Below, one piece after another: positions 34,995 to 44,834 of a stretch of 64,000 nucleotides of DNA. Where the stretch lies: contig DOAQ01000010.1 of assembly GCA_003506435.1 (NCBI GenBank), forward strand, positions 1 to 64,000. The letters run 5' to 3'. How positions within the stretch are numbered: the first letter of the stretch is position 1; every line of letters starts with the position of its first letter. This DNA is from Prolixibacteraceae bacterium. Its GTDB lineage: Bacteria; Bacteroidota; Bacteroidia; Bacteroidales; Prolixibacteraceae. The notes under the pieces were generated by a model that was given only the letters and a program-made list of their open reading frames with translations, had not been told where the DNA came from and searched no databases. The translations under genes were made by a program, and so were the position numbers.

Positions 34995-36083
34995 ATGGAC
35001 AACAACTATTGTGTAATTATGGCTGGTGGCATTGGAAGCCGTTTCTGGCCGATCAGTAAATCTTCCAAACCCAAACAATTTCTCGACATTCTCGGAACTG
35101 GCCGCACCTTTATTCAGCAAACCTACGACCGGTTTCGCAAGGTTATTCCTACCGAAAATTTTTATGTGGTAACCAGCATCGACTACAAAGATCTGGTTAT
35201 GCAGCAATTGCCCGAGCTTTCGAAAAACCAGATATTGCTGGAGCCATTGCGGCGAAACACCGCACCCTGCGTAGCGTATGCCTGCTATAAAATAAAGACC
35301 ATCAACCCGGATGCAAACGTGATTATTGCTCCTTCCGATCATTTAATTCTGAAGGAGGATGAATTTATAACACAAATAACCAACGGTCTTGATTTTGTTT
35401 CGAAGAACCCGGTATTATTGACTCTGGGTATTACCCCAAGTCGTCCGGAAACAGGCTACGGATATATCCAGATTGATTCTGTCCAAACCGGAATGGAGTT
35501 GGAAAATCTTCGGAAAGTGAAAACTTTTACCGAGAAGCCCGATCTCAAAATGGCCGAATTTTTCGTTCAAAGTGGCGAATTTTTCTGGAACTCCGGAATC
35601 TTTATCTGGTCGCTGAGTTCGATACTGAACGCATTCGATCAGTATTTGGAAGAAGTTTCCGCCTTGTTCAGAAAAGGGGAAAAACTTTACGGAACACCCG
35701 ATGAAAGAGCTTTTCTGAATAAAACCTATTCCGAATGCCAGAATATATCCATCGACTACGGAATTATGGAAAAAGCCGGGAATGTGTATGTTTTATGCGC
35801 CGATTTCGGGTGGAGCGATATGGGAACCTGGGGTTCGCTGTACGAAAGCAGGCCGAAAGATGAACAGGAAAACGCCATCAACGGGAAGCATGTGCTGACC
35901 TACAATACCACCCGTTGCATTGTCGATTTTCCGGCTGACAAGCTGGTTGTTCTGCAAGGCCTTGATGGCTATGTGGTCGTGGAATCAGACAATACGCTGA
36001 TGGTTTGCCGAATAGAAGACGAGCAACAAATCAGGCAGTTTGTAAACGATGTTCGGATGACAATGGGAGAAAAATTTATATAA
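34995..36083 (+). CDS. manC: Mannose-1-phosphate guanylyltransferase
   Basis: Makes GDP-mannose from mannose-1-phosphate and GTP, the precursor of GDP-fucose and surface polysaccharides. The nucleotidyltransferase signature is IMAGGIGSRFWPISKSSKPKQF at the N-terminus; TPSRPETGYGYIQ, TFTEKPD and DYGIMEKAGNVYVLCADFGWSDMGTW follow. With 362 residues it lacks the C-terminal phosphomannose isomerase domain of bifunctional ManC. Confidence 0.93.
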   Translation: MDNNYCVIMAGGIGSRFWPISKSSKPKQFLDILGTGRTFIQQTYDRFRKVIPTENFYVVTSIDYKDLVMQQLPELSKNQILLEPLRRNTAPCVAYACYKIKTINPDANVIIAPSDHLILKEDEFITQITNGLDFVSKNPVLLTLGITPSRPETGYGYIQIDSVQTGMELENLRKVKTFTEKPDLKMAEFFVQSGEFFWNSGIFIWSLSSILNAFDQYLEEVSALFRKGEKLYGTPDERAFLNKTYSECQNISIDYGIMEKAGNVYVLCADFGWSDMGTWGSLYESRPKDEQENAINGKHVLTYNTTRCIVDFPADKLVVLQGLDGYVVVESDNTLMVCRIEDEQQIRQFVNDVRMTMGEKFI

Positions 36084-36130
36084 CTTTTTTGATGACAATA
36101 TAAAATAAAGAAGAAAGGTTTGCACTTTCT

Positions 36131-37477
36131 TTATTTCCGGTCGTACTCACCTTTAAATGAAGTACGCACACAACGAAAGCCGACATACGATTTGGCTGTG
36201 TCCTGATACTCGAAACTGCGGGATGAAACCTGGATGAAATGGGCAATATCTTTCCACGAACCACCCCTGATCACCTTGCGTTTCAGAACCGCCGGATCGT
36301 CGTGGCGGGCATTGTATTCATAGGTCGGGTTCAAGTCGTTCATGTAATCGTACGACGATTCATCGAAAGCACCGCTTGTCCATTCGGCAACATTCCCTGC
36401 CATATCGTAAATCCCGAAGGGATTGGGATCGTAGCTTCCCACTTTCATGGTGTTGGTTGAAACATTGCTGTCAGCTACATAATTACCACGAAGGGGTTTG
36501 AAATTCGCCACAAAGCAACCATCCTGCGTGCGGGTATAATAACTTCCCCATGGATAGATGGTCATTTGTTTCCCTCCACGGGCTGCATATTCCCACTCTG
36601 CTTCATTTGGTAATCGGTAATCGTGTATTCCCGGTTCACCTATAAAATCCTGAAATTCGTTCAGCATTCGGGTGCGCCAGTGGCAGAATGCCTTTGCCTG
36701 CTGCCAGGTAACGCCAACCACCGGGTAATCATCGTAGGCAATATGCCAGAAATAATTCCGGCTGAAAGGTTCATTGTAGGAGTATGTAAAATCCCGAATC
36801 CAGACAAGCGTATCGGGGTAAACAGCAGTACTTTCACCCATGATAAACGACGACCGGTTTTGAATAGGAACCTGTTCTCCCTGCTGGTTTGTCACCATTC
36901 CGCTGTACGACTGGGTTTGATAATTATAGCTATTGGCGCGTTTGGCCGCCTGTTTGTAATCGATCCAGAAATACTCATAAATCAGCTTCCGGGTATCAAT
37001 TTCCTCTTTTCCGAAAAAACGATCTTGTTCCTGATATAATAATTCGTTTAGGACTGTGCGGTACTCGTCTTCTTTCCAATTGATTTTTGTTTCCCAATTC
37101 AACCGGGGGTTTTCGAGAAGTTCACCTTTTCGTGTTTCAGTAATTATGAATTCGGGAAAACTTTCAGCCAGCAAACTGCGGGCAATTGAATCGCGTACCC
37201 AGGAAACAAACTGACGGTATTCATTATTGGTGATCTCGGTTTCATCTATCCAGAATGATTCGACACTCACCTTTTTTACCGGCGTGGCGCTTCTCTCTAT
37301 GTCCTGATCGCTGGGTCCCATCGAAAAAGACCCTTGCTCAACTTTCGCCATCCCAAACGGTACTGGCTCAAAATAGGGTTTGCGGTCCGGTGTACTCAAA
37401 AAATCGCCCACTCCATCTTTTTTACAGGAAGTAAAAATGAAAATCAGGCAAATACATATTATTGAATACAACCTCAT
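36131..37477 (-). CDS. Second GldK-like lipoprotein (SUMF1/FGE fold)
   Basis: Paralogue of the gldK at 41096-42433, 448 residues with a lipobox (FTSC, Cys18). The formylglycine-generating-enzyme-like domain is complete: MAKVEQGSFSMGPSDQDI, WIDETEITNNEYRQFVSWV, YDDYPVVGVTWQQAKAFC, LPNEAEWEYAARGG, DMAGNVAEWTSGAFDESS and VIRGGSWKDIAHF. Long stretches are shared with the other copy (SIPIQNRSSFI-type core, RDFTYSYNEP, NFKPLRGNY). It lies past the gldN terminator, so it is probably a separate transcription unit. GldK/PorK forms a periplasmic ring with GldN; this copy could make a mixed ring or a variant. Confidence 0.87.
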   Translation of the reverse strand: MRLYSIICICLIFIFTSCKKDGVGDFLSTPDRKPYFEPVPFGMAKVEQGSFSMGPSDQDIERSATPVKKVSVESFWIDETEITNNEYRQFVSWVRDSIARSLLAESFPEFIITETRKGELLENPRLNWETKINWKEDEYRTVLNELLYQEQDRFFGKEEIDTRKLIYEYFWIDYKQAAKRANSYNYQTQSYSGMVTNQQGEQVPIQNRSSFIMGESTAVYPDTLVWIRDFTYSYNEPFSRNYFWHIAYDDYPVVGVTWQQAKAFCHWRTRMLNEFQDFIGEPGIHDYRLPNEAEWEYAARGGKQMTIYPWGSYYTRTQDGCFVANFKPLRGNYVADSNVSTNTMKVGSYDPNPFGIYDMAGNVAEWTSGAFDESSYDYMNDLNPTYEYNARHDDPAVLKRKVIRGGSWKDIAHFIQVSSRSFEYQDTAKSYVGFRCVRTSFKGEYDRK

Positions 37478-37556
37478 TGAACTACGTCGGTTTTTATTGA
37501 AAGATTTCTTGAGATAATCAGAACGGACCGGTTAGAACCAATATTGCAATTTTTAT

Positions 37557-37592
37557 AAAAAAAGCCTTACAAGCGAAGTCTTATAAGGCTTT
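37557..37592 (-). terminator. Terminator after gldN
   Basis: AAAGCCTTACAAG at 37561-37573 pairs with CTTATAAGGCTTT at 37580-37592 (12 of 13, one G-U), followed on the minus strand by a run of T. It ends the porP-gldKLMN unit and separates the second gldK. Confidence 0.7.
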
Positions 37593-37610
37593 GACTTTAT
37601 CGTTCCGTCA

Positions 37611-38465
37611 TTAATATTCCCAAAGGTCCTGTTCGAAATTGAAAATTTCATTTTCAATCCGTTTCGATTCCAGCATGGCGTCTCTACCGCTCAGGTACGC
37701 ACTGATGTCGCGGTTATTAAAGGTATTCGACTCCTTCACTACGTAACTGTTGAAATAGCGTTTTACGAACAAATCGTCGAACGACATATTGCGGGCCGTA
37801 TTGTTTGGGTTGATCACCGCATTGGAAGCCATCAAATCGCGGGCTTCAGGATAATAAACCCAGAATACCTGACGACGCTGAACATCGGTCTGATTAATAT
37901 CTTCATCGCGGTAATATTCCTGAATTGGGCATATCCCGATAATCCGGACGTTCAATGTTGAAGTTTGCTTATCGAAATACCACTCTTCCTTTACCATGAT
38001 TTGTTTCACTTCTTCCGGCCTGATTTCCCCCTCAATAAGGCGGTCAACCATTTCTCCGGTTGCCCCATCACGAACTTGCCGGGTACGCGAAGTAGCGCCA
38101 AACATTTCCTTCACCTGTTCGAAAGTGATAGGTACTTTAAATTCATCGTCGGTACGGGCATCATACGCAGTCAGTTGTCCGTCCTCAATCCCGCGCAGCA
38201 AAAGACCGATCAGGTTGAAACGTCCTTCTGTTTCCTTCGTCGGAAAGTACAATATCTGATTCATCTTCTCGCGTAAATCGATTACCCGCCATATTTTTTT
38301 CGACCACATTACATCGGCTTCCCTGACATAGGGTAAAGGCACAGGCTTACGTTTCGAAAGATCTTCACGTTTATATGCCCCGTCTACAATTTGCGCATTT
38401 GTTTCCTTTTGAAACGAAACAAGCACAAAAATCATTATTCCGAATAAAACGAATATCTTCTTCAT
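37611..38465 (-). CDS. gldN: Gliding/T9SS protein GldN (PorN)
   Basis: Periplasmic ring protein of the type IX secretion system that binds GldK. Signal peptide MKKIFVLFGIMIFVLVSFQ, then RKPVPLPYVREADVMWSKKIWRVIDLREKMN and IIGICPIQEYYRD, characteristic of GldN. Length 284. The start is two bases after the gldM stop, suggesting coupling. The position, last in gldK-L-M-N, is the conserved order. Confidence 0.94.
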   Translation of the reverse strand: MKKIFVLFGIMIFVLVSFQKETNAQIVDGAYKREDLSKRKPVPLPYVREADVMWSKKIWRVIDLREKMNQILYFPTKETEGRFNLIGLLLRGIEDGQLTAYDARTDDEFKVPITFEQVKEMFGATSRTRQVRDGATGEMVDRLIEGEIRPEEVKQIMVKEEWYFDKQTSTLNVRIIGICPIQEYYRDEDINQTDVQRRQVFWVYYPEARDLMASNAVINPNNTARNMSFDDLFVKRYFNSYVVKESNTFNNRDISAYLSGRDAMLESKRIENEIFNFEQDLWEY

Positions 38466-38467
38466 GG

Positions 38468-40078
38468 CTATCGTATTTTAAAAGTAATGGACGCAAGGTC
38501 TTTCTGAACCCCGTTGTCGCCCCTGGCTTTAATGTTATCAACGTATATAATATTTCCCTGCGACAGTTGTTTAAACATGTCCTTTTGATCTTTTGTAAAA
38601 CGGTTCGATGTGGATGAATAGGTTTTTACATAGGTTCCGGCAAACGTAACATCGAACTGGGTAACTGTATATTTTAAGTCGAAATCGAAATCTTTCAGGT
38701 CTGCAAAAACTCCATCTTCAACCAACAGGTCTTCTTTCCGGATATTGCCTCCGTTTTTTCCTCCGATTTCAGCAACTGGAGGTGGCACTTCCTTCACCCT
38801 GAACGGCATGGACCCCATCAAGCGTTCCTGTCCTCCAACGTTGGCGAAAACTTCAATTTTAGTGCGGGTCGCATTGGGATCGAGTTCGCTGGGAAACGCA
38901 AAAAATTCATTGCCCCGCTGCTCTATTTTCCCGTTCGTAAGAGTTGCCCTTATTCCTCCGGCAGGAATTCCCGGAACGCTGATACTTATCGGATTTGCCA
39001 AAGCTTGGTATAGTACATTCATTTTGGTAGGCGAGATAGTAACTCTTGGCAACCCGACCTGGTATTCACTTTCAAACGGATAGGTGTTAAAACTGCCTTC
39101 CGGCGTTTTATATTTAATTAAACCTCCCCATTTAAATGTGCCTTCAGCGGTTGTCTGTATTTTATACACCCCTTTGCCATCAACGACTGGAAGTTTCGAA
39201 TTTCCAACAAATACTTCGGGCTGTTGGGTCGATTCTTCGGCTCCGAGAAAGACATGAGCTTCAAAAACATCGCCTTGCAGTACGTAGGTCGATTTAGGCA
39301 AAACATAAGCGCTCAGCTTGTCGAACTTGAACGAACTGGCATCAATCTGCCCAAATAAATTTGTGATCACATTGGTCTCAGCATCCTTTATATCGATCTG
39401 AATTTTCGACAGCAAAGCAATCACCGCGATCAATGGTTTGTTTTCAAAATAGGTGGTCTCCCATGTTTTCTTCTCTCCGCCCTCTTTCAGGTTAATTCGC
39501 GGATCGGAAGTATCCATCGCGTTATTTAAGGTTTCAATGATCGGCGAATTTTCGGGCATCTGTGAAATAAGAAATGCTCTGTATTTTTCAATAGCCTCTT
39601 TCAGTTCTTTTGCCCTCTTTTTGGCAATCATAATTTCCGAAGGGGTATTAATATCATCCTGTTTGGTAATGACAATGGTATCGCCCCGATCGGTCACAAG
39701 AAATGGCATCTCTCCGATTGTCGTTCCGGCGTTTTCAGGATCGCTAAGATTTTTTGCTCCTGATTCAATCGCCAAATATTCCTTTAAGTTCTGAATTTTA
39801 TGGTCTAACGTATCGGTTTCTTTTTTCACTGCCATCGCTTTGTCGCGCCAGTCCCTGACTTTGTCCTGGTTCAGCAGGAATGCTTTATCGAATGAATTAT
39901 AAATCAATTGGTTTTTAAGGTCAACGGTATTTAATGTTTGGGTAAGGCTAGAATCGACGACCTTAAAAGCATCCAAAACTTCTGAAGCGACATTCAGTGC
40001 CATCATCGCGACGAACACCAAATACATCATATTTATCATTTTTTGCCTCGGGGTTTCCGGGCAATTTTTTGTTCCCAT
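38468..40078 (-). CDS. gldM: Gliding/T9SS protein GldM (PorM)
   Basis: Inner-membrane motor subunit that spans the periplasm. One N-terminal helix in MINMMYLVFVAMMALNVASE, preceded by the CPETPRQK segment, is followed by a long periplasmic part of coiled coil (~60-220) and beta domains. GldM with GldL forms the proton-driven rotary motor of T9SS. At 536 residues it is in the usual range. Confidence 0.95.
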   Translation of the reverse strand: MGTKNCPETPRQKMINMMYLVFVAMMALNVASEVLDAFKVVDSSLTQTLNTVDLKNQLIYNSFDKAFLLNQDKVRDWRDKAMAVKKETDTLDHKIQNLKEYLAIESGAKNLSDPENAGTTIGEMPFLVTDRGDTIVITKQDDINTPSEIMIAKKRAKELKEAIEKYRAFLISQMPENSPIIETLNNAMDTSDPRINLKEGGEKKTWETTYFENKPLIAVIALLSKIQIDIKDAETNVITNLFGQIDASSFKFDKLSAYVLPKSTYVLQGDVFEAHVFLGAEESTQQPEVFVGNSKLPVVDGKGVYKIQTTAEGTFKWGGLIKYKTPEGSFNTYPFESEYQVGLPRVTISPTKMNVLYQALANPISISVPGIPAGGIRATLTNGKIEQRGNEFFAFPSELDPNATRTKIEVFANVGGQERLMGSMPFRVKEVPPPVAEIGGKNGGNIRKEDLLVEDGVFADLKDFDFDLKYTVTQFDVTFAGTYVKTYSSTSNRFTKDQKDMFKQLSQGNIIYVDNIKARGDNGVQKDLASITFKIR

Positions 40079-40092
40079 ACCTTCAGTTCAGT

Positions 40093-41070
40093 TTATTTTT
40101 TCTTATAATTCATGGCGCCAAGCATATTGCCATAAATAGAGTTCAGAGATTCCAGATGGCTGTTCAGCATTTCTGCATTTTGTTTGTATTTTTTAATTTC
40201 TTCTATCGATTGGCCAATTACGCTGTTCATCTGGTTCAGATCGGTAAAGAATTTCTGTGAAGCCTGCATCTGCTCGGTAGTTCCTTTCAATTGGTTTTCA
40301 TACGTCACATTCAAACTCTCAATGTTTTTATTCAGCTTATGAAGATTTTCCCCGTACACTTTCGAGTTGGTGTCAATATCTTTGAATCCCGAATTAATTG
40401 AACCGGATAACCGTTCGTACGATTCAATTAATTTATTTCCTGAAGAACTTATTTGTTCAGTAAATTTTTTACTTGTTTCGTTCAGGTTTGAAAACATTTC
40501 AGCCCCTGTTTCAGAAATCTGCTTAGCCGTTTTACTGTATGAATTGACCAACGTCCCAACCGAGTTATTGATTTCATCATTGGCCCGGTTGTTAACTTCG
40601 GAAAAGGTAACCATCGACTCGGCGGCCGTGTTCAGGTTACGGACATAAATGTCGGTAGCCAAAGTAGCCGTCGAAATATCGCTAATACTGGATGCCGTAT
40701 TGCTCAGGTCGGTCAGACCTTTGCTTACTTTACTAAGCAGTTCGGGAGTAATATTGGTACTTTCAAACAACTTGTCAAATTTTGAACCATGCTCTTCTTT
40801 GATCAGTTCGTACTCTTCGTCCAGTTCGTACCCCTCGCGCAGTTCCGGATAAACTTTTCCCCAGTCGGGCAGTTCCATGGGAGGTTCAAAAGCTGAAATA
40901 AAGAATATAAAAGCTTCCGTGATCAATCCAACCATCAGAAACAAACCGGAATTGGGCCAATGCTGAAGTTTAAACAATGCACCCAGAAGAACGACTGAAG
41001 CACCCAGGTTGTATACATAACCGGTAAATACTTTCCATCTTTTTGTTTGAAGAATCTCACCAATATTCAT
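40093..41070 (-). CDS. gldL: Gliding/T9SS motor protein GldL (PorL)
   Basis: Inner-membrane proton-channel subunit of the T9SS motor. Two helices near residues 16-36 and 41-61 contain YVYNLGASVVLLGALFKLQHWP and LMVGLITEAFIFFISAFEPP; Glu52 is the likely protonated residue known in GldL. The remainder (~80-320) is cytoplasmic and rich in Ser/Thr/Asn heptads, a long coiled coil. Length 325 is longer than the Flavobacterium protein, mainly in this region. Confidence 0.94.
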   Translation of the reverse strand: MNIGEILQTKRWKVFTGYVYNLGASVVLLGALFKLQHWPNSGLFLMVGLITEAFIFFISAFEPPMELPDWGKVYPELREGYELDEEYELIKEEHGSKFDKLFESTNITPELLSKVSKGLTDLSNTASSISDISTATLATDIYVRNLNTAAESMVTFSEVNNRANDEINNSVGTLVNSYSKTAKQISETGAEMFSNLNETSKKFTEQISSSGNKLIESYERLSGSINSGFKDIDTNSKVYGENLHKLNKNIESLNVTYENQLKGTTEQMQASQKFFTDLNQMNSVIGQSIEEIKKYKQNAEMLNSHLESLNSIYGNMLGAMNYKKK

Positions 41071-41095
41071 CTGCTGTCAATTATTGTTGATTGAT

Positions 41096-42433
41096 TTAGA
41101 ATTCATTTCCAAATGATGCACGAACACATCGGAACCCAATATAGCTCTTTGTCGTGTCCTGATATTCATAACTACGTGTCGACACCTGAACAAAAGAAGC
41201 TATGTCTTTCCACGAACCTCCCCTTATCACTTTTCGTTTCAACGCAGGAGCATCGGTTGGCAGTGCATTGTATGTGAAATCGGGATTGAAATCGTTGAAA
41301 TACATGTACGAAGACTCATCGTAAGCCGATTTGGTCCATTCGGCAACATTACCGGCCATATCATACAATCCGAATTCATTGGGATTGTAACTGCCGACTT
41401 TTAATGTGGCGATACCACCATCTTCGGCGTAATTACCGCGCAAAGGTTTAAAGTTGGCCATAAAAATTCCTTCCTGATCGCGGGTATAATATCCGCCCCA
41501 TGGGTACATGGCCAATTTCAGGTCGCCCCGTGCAGCGTATTCCCACTGAATTTCTGAAGGCAATTCATAATCCTGAAGGGTCGCTTCATTCTGACTGGCC
41601 AAAAATTCATTCTGAATCTTGGTCCTCCAACTGCAAAACGCATTTGCCTGTTCCCAATCGACCCCGACAACCGGATAGTCGTCGAACCCGGGATGCCAGA
41701 AATAACGGGTTGCCCAAGGTTCATTATATGAATAGGTAAAATCACGAATCCAGCAAAGTGTATCGGGATAAACAACAACTAAATGCCGATTGATGAATGA
41801 CGAGCGGTTTTGAATCGGAACTTCTTCTCCGTTTTCGTTAAAAACAGTTCCGCTGTAGCTCTGGGTTTTGTAATCGTACATATTGGCCCTGCGTGCAGCC
41901 TGTTTGTAGTCAATTTTATGGTATTCATAAAAAAGCTTCCGGGCATCAATTTCTTTTTTGCGGAAGAAACGTTCATTTTCAGGAATAAACATTTGCTCAA
42001 GTGCATCGACATAATCCGGATTGTCCCATTCGAGTTTCTCGTCCCAGTTCAGACGTGGCTGGTCAAGTGGGTTTCCATCCCGGTCTTCGCTAATCAGAAA
42101 TTCAGGATATTGTTCTGCGATGTAGGTCCGCGCAATCGAGTCTCTTACCCAATAAACAAATTGCCTGTATTCGTTATTGGTTATTTCCGTATCGTCCATC
42201 CAGAATGCATCTACCGAAACAGTCTTCGTCGGAGTATTCGACCAGGTAATATCCTGATCATTCGGGCCAATGTTCAGACTTCCCCGGTGAACGAAGGTCA
42301 TACCAAACGGGGTTGGTTCAAACCATTTCCCTCTTCCCTGAACGCCTGTCAACTCCCCGTTACCCGATTTGTTGCATCCGGTCATGGCAAATAAAGCAGT
42401 TAAAACGAACCCAATCGAAATAAATTTTTTCAT
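41096..42433 (-). CDS. gldK: Gliding/T9SS lipoprotein GldK (PorK)
   Basis: Lipoprotein (lipobox MTGC, Cys20) with the SUMF1/FGE-like fold that makes the periplasmic GldK-GldN ring. FVHRGSLNIGPNDQD, WMDDTEITNNEYRQFVYWV, ELPSEIQWEYAARGD, YDMAGNVAEWTKSAYDESS and RKVIRGGSWKDIASFVQ mark the domain. The catalytic Cys pair of true formylglycine-generating enzymes is not obvious, as expected of a structural member. It sits between porP and gldL, the conserved place, so this is the canonical copy. Confidence 0.94.
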   Translation of the reverse strand: MKKFISIGFVLTALFAMTGCNKSGNGELTGVQGRGKWFEPTPFGMTFVHRGSLNIGPNDQDITWSNTPTKTVSVDAFWMDDTEITNNEYRQFVYWVRDSIARTYIAEQYPEFLISEDRDGNPLDQPRLNWDEKLEWDNPDYVDALEQMFIPENERFFRKKEIDARKLFYEYHKIDYKQAARRANMYDYKTQSYSGTVFNENGEEVPIQNRSSFINRHLVVVYPDTLCWIRDFTYSYNEPWATRYFWHPGFDDYPVVGVDWEQANAFCSWRTKIQNEFLASQNEATLQDYELPSEIQWEYAARGDLKLAMYPWGGYYTRDQEGIFMANFKPLRGNYAEDGGIATLKVGSYNPNEFGLYDMAGNVAEWTKSAYDESSYMYFNDFNPDFTYNALPTDAPALKRKVIRGGSWKDIASFVQVSTRSYEYQDTTKSYIGFRCVRASFGNEF

Positions 42434-42460
42434 AGTTGCCTATAATTGAGTACTAATTCC

Positions 42461-43408
42461 TTACAAAAATCTAACACTTTTATATTTCTTCAACCTTCCT
42501 TTTCCCAGATCAACGGTATAGGCGATAAAAAGCTCATGCGAACCATAGCCATACCTGCCCAGAGCAGAAGTAACCAGATCAAAAGCATAACCAGCCTTTA
42601 ATCCGTTTGACAATTCATATCTTAAAAGAACTCCAAAACTCTCGTTCAACCGGTAGTTCAATGCTCCTGCAACCCGGTTATTATAAATCAGTTCAATATT
42701 CAAATCAGCCTGAAGGCTGGCCATGTCAGTTTTCACGAAAACCGACGGTTGCAACACAAATAACGGGTCGGGTAAACTTATATTGTATCCTCCCAGCAAA
42801 TAATAATGTCTTGCAAAATAGTCAAATACTTCACCATTATATTTTATTTCGGCTTGGTTAATATGCGTCACCGAAGTTCCTACAAAATAATCTTTCGACT
42901 TCAAATATACACCAAACCCAATATCCAATGCCAACTGACTAAATTCTGCCTCCGGAGCCAGCGGGTCGTTGGCATCCCAGTTAACATCTCCTTCATTTCC
43001 GGGGACTTCCCATTTACCGTTATATGATTTATTGAAAAACCCAACGGAAGCCCCTATTCCCAAATCGCCTAAGCCGGTTGTTGTAAGGTACGCATAGTTA
43101 AAATTAATCCTTGCATTCCGCTCAAAACCTTGCTCATCACTAATAATATTTAAACCCACTCCGCTTTGTATACCAAATAGCTTTGTACGGGAACTAACAC
43201 TGAAAACCAGAGTTTTAGGAGCCCCGTCGAAACCCGACCATTGATACCTGTTCAATATTAAGCCATTAATTCCTTCATTACTGCCTGCAAAACCCGGGTT
43301 CACTGTTAAGTGTGTTAACTTATTGAAGCTGAATTGTGGATCCTGCTGCGCAATTGCCGCTAAGTTAGCTATTATTAACAAAAATAAAAAGCAAAATATT
43401 TTTTTCAT
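42461..43408 (-). CDS. porP: PorP/SprF-family outer-membrane protein
   Basis: Type IX secretion/gliding outer-membrane protein. Start at 43408 gives a signal peptide MKKIFCFLFLLIIANLAAIAQ and QDPQFSFNKLTHLTVNPGFAGS, a PorP/SprF hallmark; the frame extends 45 codons upstream without a signal and is not used. The 315-residue product is beta-rich with aromatic girdles and ends in an aromatic-rich strand. First in the porP-gldK-L-M-N cluster, 27 bases before gldK. A short hairpin with GCAGGG..CCCTG lies upstream (~43485-43500). Confidence 0.9.
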   Translation of the reverse strand: MKKIFCFLFLLIIANLAAIAQQDPQFSFNKLTHLTVNPGFAGSNEGINGLILNRYQWSGFDGAPKTLVFSVSSRTKLFGIQSGVGLNIISDEQGFERNARINFNYAYLTTTGLGDLGIGASVGFFNKSYNGKWEVPGNEGDVNWDANDPLAPEAEFSQLALDIGFGVYLKSKDYFVGTSVTHINQAEIKYNGEVFDYFARHYYLLGGYNISLPDPLFVLQPSVFVKTDMASLQADLNIELIYNNRVAGALNYRLNESFGVLLRYELSNGLKAGYAFDLVTSALGRYGYGSHELFIAYTVDLGKGRLKKYKSVRFL

Positions 43409-43615
43409 ACTGACGCTAAAGCGACCTCGTTTCATGCCCTGTTTTAGTTGCGGTAAAATAATAAAAAATAGTTCAGTGTAACAAGCAGGGAAAAATCCCT
43501 GTATGTTTGAACGGTCGCTATTCGTTTTTATTTCACATTCCAACTTCTTTCCATGTTTCCGGAGCCAAAATCTGCCCGGTTTTTCAAACTTTCTTGATTT
43601 ACTTTTCTATAAAAA

Positions 43616-44767
43616 TTAACTTCTATCCAATATTCTCAGGTTTTTCCACCACCGATCCGGTATTTCATTTTTCGATGCAGCATGATAGTCTTCTTCTGTA
43701 CACGGCACAATCATTCGTTTTTCTTCTTCCGCATCCCGAATTTCCATCCACCAACGTCCGGTTTTACGGCTTTGGTAAAAAGTAAGCGGTAGATCCACAT
43801 CTTCCATATCGACCACGAACTGATTAAATTCGGATGCATATTTTTCGGGCATTTCAACTATCCGGTGATGAAAACCTTCCAAAAAATGCCAGATGACCTG
43901 AGCCATAAGTTTTGCTGTCATATTCTGGTTGTCAACTGCGGGTATTACATTGAAAAAACCGGCTGCATTGATTTTATCGGCCATACCTGCATATCGTGCA
44001 AGTTGGCAAGCCTCTTCGGCATACAAGCCGTTGGGCGACGAAAAATACTGCCCCGGCGCATCAATCGACCGAACTGAATTAATATCGAAGCTGAAGATGT
44101 CGGCATTCCGGAGGATAGGCTCTACCTGTATCATATCGTACCTGATTTGCCCCAGACGTTTGGCCTCACAACCATTTTGTGAGAACTGATCAAATTCCAG
44201 CGAATCCGTAAAATAAGATTGATAACCAAGCACGGTATATGAACGCATGTTTCGCTGCTTGCCAAATATCAGGCTCAGATAGGTTTCCGAATTTATTGCC
44301 TTCACCCCTTTTTTGAAATCAAATTTCGGATCGACAGTCACCATATTGAACGGTTCATCTTCAAAACTTTTTGTAATGCCGAAAGTCAGGTCCTGGCTTC
44401 CCCCGATTATTACAACTGTTTTTCCTTGTGCCCGCATATTTTCGCAAACATCCTTCACTGCAAAATAGGTGTCATTTTCCGAATTCCCCATTTTCAGGTT
44501 GCCAATATCCAAAATTTTGAAACGGGGAGCTATCCGGTTCAGGTTATACAAGTGTTCTCTTATTTTATCGGGGGCTTTAGCTGACCCGGCAACCAGTGAA
44601 TTCCGGTCTTCTTCAATACCAAAAATGACCAAATCAGCTTTCTCAATTTTTAATTTCTCCTGGTTCTTTTCAAGTAATCCGGCTAAGGTAAATCTTTTTT
44701 GAGCCCAGCCGGCACATTCAAATCTCGAAAAATCAACGGGTTCAAAATAAAGGTCAATGTCCATCAT
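43616..44767 (-). CDS. Arginase/HutG-superfamily protein with degenerate metal site
   Basis: Ureohydrolase fold of 383 residues, usually annotated formimidoylglutamase. The metal-ligand motifs are eroded: GGDHS is GGSQDLTFG, DAHxD is VTVDPKFDF, and SxDxDxxDP is FSFDINSVRSIDAP, so both ligand histidines are missing. DLVIFGIEEDRNSLV and the linker fold are otherwise intact. In Bacteroidota a gene like this lies between topA and the gldK cluster, as here; I recall the same loss of ligands in those homologues. It may be a non-catalytic or differently catalytic protein of the secretion/gliding locus. Function unknown. Confidence 0.8.
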   Translation of the reverse strand: MMDIDLYFEPVDFSRFECAGWAQKRFTLAGLLEKNQEKLKIEKADLVIFGIEEDRNSLVAGSAKAPDKIREHLYNLNRIAPRFKILDIGNLKMGNSENDTYFAVKDVCENMRAQGKTVVIIGGSQDLTFGITKSFEDEPFNMVTVDPKFDFKKGVKAINSETYLSLIFGKQRNMRSYTVLGYQSYFTDSLEFDQFSQNGCEAKRLGQIRYDMIQVEPILRNADIFSFDINSVRSIDAPGQYFSSPNGLYAEEACQLARYAGMADKINAAGFFNVIPAVDNQNMTAKLMAQVIWHFLEGFHHRIVEMPEKYASEFNQFVVDMEDVDLPLTFYQSRKTGRWWMEIRDAEEEKRMIVPCTEEDYHAASKNEIPDRWWKNLRILDRS

Positions 44768-44834
44768 CGGGTTTATTTATCGTGCCTGAAGATATATTTT
44801 TTTATAATTGAAGGAATCTCTTCGCTGTTGTTTT

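Noticed and set aside
34718..35059. 113-codon frame overlapping mlaE and manC starts
   Set aside because: Overlaps two real genes and the manC promoter and has no recognised features.
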